Shown here: piece after piece, positions 28,290-34,052 of the stretch
Position numbering within the stretch: the first letter of the stretch is position 1
Layout of the letters: every line of letters begins with the position of its first letter
From: Flavobacteriales bacterium
GTDB taxonomy: Bacteria > Bacteroidota > Bacteroidia > Flavobacteriales_D > Sanyastnellaceae
Length of the DNA: 34,052 bases
NCBI GenBank assembly: GCA_947452685.1
Contig: CANGEF010000005.1
Location: 1-34,052 of the forward strand
Reading direction: 5' to 3'
The notes under the pieces: generated by a model
The model's input: the letters and a program-made list of their open reading frames with translations, nothing else
What the model was told of the DNA's origin: nothing
Database searches by the model: none
Program-made: the position numbers and the translations under genes

Positions 28290-28309
28290 TTGAAAAACGA
28301 ATTACGATC

Positions 28310-29347
28310 ATGAAAAAATCAATCATATCACTCACCCTGATCTTAGGAATGACTTTCACGCTTTTTGCGGGAAATCCTGATAGATCTGGATCAGCCGGTG
28401 CTAGCCATTTGCTTGTGAATCCGTGGGCTCGTTCTTCAGGATTAGGAAATGCTTCTCTTTCTTCAGTTAATGGAGTTGAGAGTGTGTTTTTAAATGTAGC
28501 CGGTCTAGCTTTCACCAAGAAAACAGAGCTTCTATTCACCAATACTCAGTACTTCGTGGGTACTGGAATTAAATTGAACGCTGCCGCTTTTGGACAAAAA
28601 ATAGGTAAATCAGGAGCATTCGGTCTCTCTGTTGTAAACATGAATTTTGGAGATATTGCTAGAACTACTGAAGCCTTGCCAGAAGGAGGTATTGGTTCTT
28701 TCACTGTAAACTACTCCAACATTGGTATTAGTTTCGCAAAAGAATTCTCGAACAGCATCTACGGTGGATTAACCGTTCGCTTAATAAGCGAAGCTATTTA
28801 CAACGTGCGCTCTCAAGGGGTTGCTTTCGATGCGGGAATTCGTTATGTTACCGGAGAAAAAGACAACATACGTTTTGGTATTACTCTTCGTAATGTTGGA
28901 CCTCCAATGCGTTACAAAGGAGACGGTTTAACTGTCTCTGCAGTAATTCCAGCAAGTGGTAACACGCTTACCGTAGAGCAAAGATCTCAAGCTTACGAAA
29001 TGCCTTCCATGGTTAACGTTGGTTTCGGTTATGACTTCCTTATGAAGAACAATATGAAACTTACCGCCAATGCTGCCTACACTTCGAACTCTTTCAGCAA
29101 AGACCAAGTAGCGCTAGGTTTAGAATACAATTTACGTAACCGTCTATTCCTTCGAGGTGGGTACCAACAAGACATTGGAACGAATACCACTTACAATGCT
29201 AAAAGTGCGTTATCTGGCCCAACCGCTGGTATGACTATTCAATTACCAACAGGAGATAACGGAAGTGTTATTGGACTCGATTATTCTTATCGCTTAACGA
29301 ATCCATTCAATGGAATTCACAGCATGGGAATTCACATTACGCTTTAA
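28310..29347 (+). CDS. PorV/PorQ-like outer-membrane beta-barrel protein
   Basis: Signal peptide; SGASHLLVNPWARSSGLGNASLSSVNGVESVFLNVAGLAF, typical PorV/PorQ N-terminal motif; strand-rich with aromatic barrel strands. Confidence 0.8.
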   Translation: MKKSIISLTLILGMTFTLFAGNPDRSGSAGASHLLVNPWARSSGLGNASLSSVNGVESVFLNVAGLAFTKKTELLFTNTQYFVGTGIKLNAAAFGQKIGKSGAFGLSVVNMNFGDIARTTEALPEGGIGSFTVNYSNIGISFAKEFSNSIYGGLTVRLISEAIYNVRSQGVAFDAGIRYVTGEKDNIRFGITLRNVGPPMRYKGDGLTVSAVIPASGNTLTVEQRSQAYEMPSMVNVGFGYDFLMKNNMKLTANAAYTSNSFSKDQVALGLEYNLRNRLFLRGGYQQDIGTNTTYNAKSALSGPTAGMTIQLPTGDNGSVIGLDYSYRLTNPFNGIHSMGIHITL

Positions 29348-29356
29348 ATTTCTTAC

Positions 29357-29364
29357 TATATTTG
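29357..29364 (+). promoter_or_regulatory. Candidate -7 box TATATTTG upstream of greA, abutting the preceding terminator
   Basis: Exact TAnnTTTG; no clear -33 element. Confidence 0.3.
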
Positions 29365-29367
29365 TTT

Positions 29368-29400
29368 AGAAACCTCGTTCGCGGGGTTTCTTTATTTTTA
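29368..29400 (+). terminator. Rho-independent terminator after the PorV/PorQ-like gene
   Basis: AGAAACCTCG-TTCG-CGGGGTTTCT followed by TTATTTTTA. Confidence 0.88.
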
Positions 29401-29414
29401 ATACCTACAAGACC

Positions 29415-29888
29415 ATGTCAAATATTGCCTATTACACAGCCGAAGGACTTAAGAAACTAAAAGACGATCTCTATCATTTGAAAATGGTTGAGCGTCCTAA
29501 GATCAGTCAGCAAATCGCTGAAGCCAGAGACAAGGGTGATCTTAGCGAGAATGCTGAATATGATGCCGCGAAAGAAGCCCAAGGTCATCTCGAAGCTCGA
29601 ATAGCAAAAATGGAAGATCTTGCTGCAAATGCACGTTTAATTGATGATTCGCATATAGACAATTCAAAAGTTTTCATTCTCTCTCGTGTGAAATTGAAAA
29701 ATCTTAAGACAAATACGGAAGTTGAATACACACTTGTTGCAGAGAATGAAGCAAACCTTGCAAACAAAAAAATAAGTATTGACTCCCCTATCGGAAAAGG
29801 ATTATTGGGTAAAAAAGTTGGCGACATCGCAGAGGTTCAAGTTCCAGCTGGAACTCTTCAACTCGAAATTCTAGATATCAATCGCTAA
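29415..29888 (+). CDS. greA: Transcription elongation factor GreA
   Basis: YYTAEGLKKLKDDLYHLKMVERPKISQQIAEARDKGDLSENAEYDAAKEAQGHLEARI. Confidence 0.97.
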   Translation: MSNIAYYTAEGLKKLKDDLYHLKMVERPKISQQIAEARDKGDLSENAEYDAAKEAQGHLEARIAKMEDLAANARLIDDSHIDNSKVFILSRVKLKNLKTNTEVEYTLVAENEANLANKKISIDSPIGKGLLGKKVGDIAEVQVPAGTLQLEILDINR

Positions 29889-30277
29889 TGGCAACCTTGT
29901 TTACGCGCATCATTAACGCTGAAATACCTTGCTATAAAATTGCAGAGGATGACCAATTCATTGCTTTTCTAGACATTCTTCCTGTGGCTAAAGGCCATAC
30001 ACTAGTTGTACCCAAAAAAGAAATAGATTACATCTTCGATCTTCCGAACGAAGAACTTCAAGCTCTTAATTTATTTGCAAAAGAAGTAGCCCGTAAAATT
30101 CAATCTGTTATTCCTTGCAAAAAAATTGGCATCAGCGTTATTGGGCTGGAAGTTCCGCATGCACACATGCATCTTATTCCGATAAACAACATTCACGATA
30201 TGAATTTCGAAAAAGAAAGATTGAAATTCACTTCTGAAGAGTATACTGAGCTTTGTTTGAAAATAGCCCAAGCCTAA
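29888..30277 (+). CDS. HIT family protein
   Basis: TLFTRIINAEIPCYKIAEDDQFIAFLDI, GHTLVVPKK, and HIT motif PHAHMHLIP; start overlaps the greA stop. Confidence 0.95.
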   Translation: MATLFTRIINAEIPCYKIAEDDQFIAFLDILPVAKGHTLVVPKKEIDYIFDLPNEELQALNLFAKEVARKIQSVIPCKKIGISVIGLEVPHAHMHLIPINNIHDMNFEKERLKFTSEEYTELCLKIAQA

Positions 30278-30295
30278 TTTCAACTTATTCAAACT

Positions 30296-30328
30296 AAAAA
30301 AGGCCCTATTTCTAGGGCCTTCTTTTTT
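30296..30328. terminator. Bidirectional rho-independent terminator between convergent genes
   Basis: AAAAAAGGCCCTA-TTTC-TAGGGCCTTCTTTTTT. Confidence 0.92.
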
Positions 30329-30342
30329 ATGCGTTGAATGGA

Positions 30343-31848
30343 TTAGTTCTTCAACATTTTCTTTCTTGCAACTGCGTTGCTTGCAGTATGAATCTCCACC
30401 GTATACATTCCTGTAGACCAGTTAGAAGAATCTACGAAAACAACCTCTTGGTTAGTAGTGTTAGAATTATAAACCACTCTACCCATAGCATCGAATACAC
30501 GAATTGCACTTACACGCTCAGAAGAACGAATAGCGAACGACTCGTTAGCTGGGTTAGGAAATACATTGAAAGACACCTCTTGTGTCTCATCTATTCCAAT
30601 GTAACACGGGCTTGTATTCAAATTCAAAGCACAAGCAATACGCGGTGCAGCATATCCCATGATTGAATCACAATAAGCCATTCCTTTAGCCACTGACATA
30701 TCTGGATTGGTTAAGAATCCATTTGCGCTATTTGGATTTGTTGCAGCATCCCACCAATCCCATGGTGAAGAATCTGCTTCCATACCAGTTGGACGCTCAA
30801 AAGGGAATAAACCGTGGAATCCGTTGTTCGTAGAATTCGCAGCATCTGTGTATGGTTGTCCGGGTGCATAACCCTCAGCCAATTCAAAAACACCATTGTT
30901 ACCATAAGAGCTCAATGCCATTTGAACATCGTAGCTACCTTGAACTTCAACAACTGGTAAATTCAGACCTGGAACAATTACAGTTCCTGTGTAGTAAGGT
31001 GCGAAAGGATCTGAAGGCACTTGGAATGAAATGATTGGATTGTCATTCGCATCGATCCAAGAAATATCTCCACATGCGCCACCCATATTCACTGCAACAT
31101 TAACATCGGAACTGTATCCAACGTGGTTAGCATAACATAAGGTATCACCGTTCAAAGGGTTAACACCAACAGATGTTCCTTCAATATCTCCGTTAACAAA
31201 ATCCAATACCATTGGAACACCAGCGCTCGTTGTGAACTTAGGCAATAACAAATCTGTGTATGCGTCAATTCCTGAAGCAGCAAAAGTGATATATCCGCCT
31301 GTTCCTTGTCCCCATACCGCAACACGTGTAGGGTCAATTCCATAAGGATTTCCGTCTACAGCAGCAGTCTTGCGGAAATAACGAACTGCAGTGCGGCAAT
31401 CTTGAACACCACGGTATGCCGCGTTGATCAACGTATTTACACGCTCTTCTTGAGTCGCTGCAATTGGATTCCATCCTAAACGGTAATCGCAAGAGGCCAC
31501 TACATAGCCTAATTTCGCTAAACGAGTACACAACTCAACAACAGTTCCATCTGTTCGGGTTCCGCCAGTTCCTTGGTTTTGTGGAAATGGAAGGAAATTA
31601 CCTGTGTGGAAATAAAGAATAACCGGACGGTTTGTTTCCGTGTCTCCAGATGGCGTATAAACATCCATTTTCAATCCTTCTGGAACGGCTTGACCAAGCT
31701 GAGAGTAATACAAAACAGTAGCGTTCACGCCATAGGTAACGTCTGTTTGAACGTTAACCGAAGTGAATTGCTCGGTCATGTAACGTTGCGCTGTGGCTCC
31801 TGTTACACTCAACAATGCAATTGCAATTAAAGAGTAGATTTTTTTCAT
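30343..31848 (-). CDS. Carboxylesterase-fold alpha/beta hydrolase with T9SS type A C-terminal sorting domain; nucleophile elbow GxSxG replaced by GQGTG
   Basis: MKKIYSLIAIALLSVTGATA signal; PVILYFHTGNF, VASCDYRLGWNP, YRGVQDCRTAVRYFRKTAA, DPTRVAVWGQGTGGYITFAA; C-terminal FNVFPNPANESFAIRS...GMYTVEIHTASNAVARKKMLKN. Confidence 0.85.
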   Translation of the reverse strand: MKKIYSLIAIALLSVTGATAQRYMTEQFTSVNVQTDVTYGVNATVLYYSQLGQAVPEGLKMDVYTPSGDTETNRPVILYFHTGNFLPFPQNQGTGGTRTDGTVVELCTRLAKLGYVVASCDYRLGWNPIAATQEERVNTLINAAYRGVQDCRTAVRYFRKTAAVDGNPYGIDPTRVAVWGQGTGGYITFAASGIDAYTDLLLPKFTTSAGVPMVLDFVNGDIEGTSVGVNPLNGDTLCYANHVGYSSDVNVAVNMGGACGDISWIDANDNPIISFQVPSDPFAPYYTGTVIVPGLNLPVVEVQGSYDVQMALSSYGNNGVFELAEGYAPGQPYTDAANSTNNGFHGLFPFERPTGMEADSSPWDWWDAATNPNSANGFLTNPDMSVAKGMAYCDSIMGYAAPRIACALNLNTSPCYIGIDETQEVSFNVFPNPANESFAIRSSERVSAIRVFDAMGRVVYNSNTTNQEVVFVDSSNWSTGMYTVEIHTASNAVARKKMLKN

Positions 31849-31859
31849 AGGTTATTTAT

Positions 31860-34052
31860 TTATTTTTTTTGATGATTGAACGAATACTGGAGGCTAAGAT
31901 AAGCCATTCTACCGATTGAGGGTCCACCGTATACCTGAACTTGACGGTTATTTAAAACGTTAGACGCGCCTAGTTTTATAAAAACATTGGAAGAAATTAA
32001 ACTGTAGTTCACCTGAACATCTACCATGTCGTATGAATTTATATATCCCGTGAATTGCGGAGACCCTTCAAACAAATATCCTTGAATCCATTTGTAATTC
32101 ACACTATAACCCCAACAATTACCTGCTCCCGATTCGAACAATTTATTTCCAGTAAGGCTAACATTGTATTTGTGCTTCGGGGTGTTGAAAGCTGGAATTA
32201 TCGGGTCATTCGGATCGCTTCTTACAATACTATTGAATGAATAGTTTGCACCGAAACTGTGCTTCTCATGGAAATAATAATTCAACCCAACATTCAATCC
32301 GTGAGTAATAACAGTGTTCTTTGAATTGGCTGAATAACGATAAACCTGAAGATTGTCGGGCAGATTTGTAGTAGGATCAAAGGTCGCGTCTAAGCCTATG
32401 TTGTAACCTATGAAATGCTTATAAGCACTGTAATAAGCCCCACAATCTATATACACTTTTTGATCAAAAAAAGAGGCTCGATATCCCATTTCCATCGTTT
32501 TCACTTGTTCTGGACGAATAGGATCAATACTGAAGTATTTCAAACTATCCCTGTTCAACGTATTCCGGTAGGCATTAAAACTTGTTAACGTAATGAGCGA
32601 ATCGACACCATGCAAATTCCCACTTAAAATGGCCGGTCCCACATTCAGACTTAAGTATTGATCGGTTAACGTCGGATTTCTTAAAGCCGAAGAAAACGAA
32701 GCCCGTAGGTAGTGATTTTTCTTGGGTTGAAATACTACAGAGGCTGCCGGACTGAGTAATGCGTCGAAGTTTACGTTTTTATCTAAACGAACTGTACCAT
32801 TCAGGATTAACCTATTCTCCAAGAATTTCCTTGTTGCCCCGAAATACACACCACCTTCGTAGTTATATATTTTTTTTGTGTCATCATTGAAGATAGTTCC
32901 TGCCGAATTCGGGCGGTACAAACGAGCGTTTCCTCCAACTCTGTAATCTATGTAACCCGCCCCTTTCCATTGATACTCGCCTTGTGTATGAAACAAAGAC
33001 GAACGATCATAGAATCGAGTTCCACCATCAACATCGTTATTATTGGAAGAAGTTATTCTATTGAAATTCGAATTGAACAAAGCTGAACCTGGTTGAAAGA
33101 ACCCGTATTGTCCTGGCATTGGAATTCCAGCAGTTCCGTTGTTTGTCCAGTTTTCTACTAACTGGTGGTAATGCGCCAAACTATCTGCGTGCTGGGCAGA
33201 CCAAGTTGCATATTGGGCATCGGTTGGAACAATGAAAAAGTTAGGTTCCGCAGGCCAATTGGGATTTTGAACATACTGAGGATATCCCATATCTAAAACG
33301 CGGCTGCGAATAGAATCCTGCCAATATTTTACATAAGCATTGGCCCAGTTTTCATCTGATCTTGCTGCATCTTGCAGCTTCAATGCGGTAAAGTAAGGAT
33401 CGAAGCTTTTTCCCGCATTCTCTCCCGTTCCATAAAAACGAATGAAGTATTTGTCTTTTTTCTTCAACTCTACTCTTCCCTGAAAAAATAAAATATCGCG
33501 AAGACTGAACCGATTGTCTCCTTGATATACCGTTGTTCCTTGACCTACATTTCCTGCAACAATAAGTTCCGGTGAGTTCTCTTCCAGTTCTGGTTTCAAA
33601 CGCAAATGAACTGAAGCATTGGCCTTTACGTTTTTTGTATTGTAGTTTACTAAATCAGACTCGCGATAACCTGTTCTGAAAAAAGTACCCAACCCTGGTT
33701 TTCCATTTGGATCTTCTGAATAGTTATTTGCTGGAAAATACTCATCGCCGTATGTATTCACCGCATCGAATCTCCCTGGATTACTTGCGGAAAAACCACC
33801 GTTGTAAATAGGTGACTGATTGTCGGCAGCCCAATCCAAGGCTTTGAAAGCAAAGACGTTGAATTTATAAGCCAAAAATTTGTAGCCTTCCTTATTTGTA
33901 AACGCATGCGCAAATCGAACAGCTGGTTCTACCAATTGCCTCTCTCCAACTCTTAATTGAGCGGTGAGTCCCGTGTAAACAAATGGATCTTTCGTTTCCA
34001 TTTTAATAACACCGTTGAAAGCACCTGGGCCATAGAATGCACTGCTTGCCCC
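31860..34052 (-). CDS. TonB-dependent receptor, truncated by the right window edge
   Basis: Frame open to the window end (GASSAFYGPGAFNGVIKMETKDPF, plug-domain motif); beta-barrel strands; C-terminal IGRMAYLSLQYSFNHQKK. Confidence 0.88.
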   Translation of the reverse strand, partial: GASSAFYGPGAFNGVIKMETKDPFVYTGLTAQLRVGERQLVEPAVRFAHAFTNKEGYKFLAYKFNVFAFKALDWAADNQSPIYNGGFSASNPGRFDAVNTYGDEYFPANNYSEDPNGKPGLGTFFRTGYRESDLVNYNTKNVKANASVHLRLKPELEENSPELIVAGNVGQGTTVYQGDNRFSLRDILFFQGRVELKKKDKYFIRFYGTGENAGKSFDPYFTALKLQDAARSDENWANAYVKYWQDSIRSRVLDMGYPQYVQNPNWPAEPNFFIVPTDAQYATWSAQHADSLAHYHQLVENWTNNGTAGIPMPGQYGFFQPGSALFNSNFNRITSSNNNDVDGGTRFYDRSSLFHTQGEYQWKGAGYIDYRVGGNARLYRPNSAGTIFNDDTKKIYNYEGGVYFGATRKFLENRLILNGTVRLDKNVNFDALLSPAASVVFQPKKNHYLRASFSSALRNPTLTDQYLSLNVGPAILSGNLHGVDSLITLTSFNAYRNTLNRDSLKYFSIDPIRPEQVKTMEMGYRASFFDQKVYIDCGAYYSAYKHFIGYNIGLDATFDPTTNLPDNLQVYRYSANSKNTVITHGLNVGLNYYFHEKHSFGANYSFNSIVRSDPNDPIIPAFNTPKHKYNVSLTGNKLFESGAGNCWGYSVNYKWIQGYLFEGSPQFTGYINSYDMVDVQVNYSLISSNVFIKLGASNVLNNRQVQVYGGPSIGRMAYLSLQYSFNHQKK

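Noticed and set aside
1-34052. CRISPR arrays, tRNA/rRNA genes, transposons, integrases, prophage
   Set aside because: No regularly spaced direct repeats, no recognisable RNA gene, and no mobile-element protein in the ORF set.

Overview
This looks like a chromosomal segment from a Bacteroidota bacterium (Flavobacteriales-like; inferred from T9SS-type C-termini, PorV/PorQ-like and TonB-receptor proteins, TAnnTTTG-type promoter boxes and A+T-rich coding). I saw no rRNA, tRNA, CRISPR or transposase. Left to right: the 3' end of a CrtZ-like carotenoid hydroxylase overlapping a fused CrtYcd-type lycopene cyclase; a minus-strand run (saccharopine dehydrogenase-like, small exported protein, ispH, mutL, two overlapping rhomboids, EEP-family protein); a plus-strand envelope cluster (DUF4476-like protein with Asn/Gly/Met repeats, CsgG-like TPR lipoprotein, LPP20-like lipoprotein, second small LPP20-like lipoprotein); a TlpA-like protein; purA; an OstA/LptA-like gene whose signal peptide lies upstream of any canonical start codon; convergent glyA; two overlapping exported hypotheticals; a TonB receptor, giant exported protein and PorV/PorQ-like cluster; greA and a HIT protein; and at the right edge a minus-strand TonB receptor followed by a T9SS-tagged esterase-fold protein whose nucleophile Ser appears to be Gly. 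Best candidates for undescribed biology are the CsgG/LPP20/DUF4476 cluster, the TonB/giant exported/PorV-like triad, the inactive-looking esterase and the non-canonical OstA-like start.
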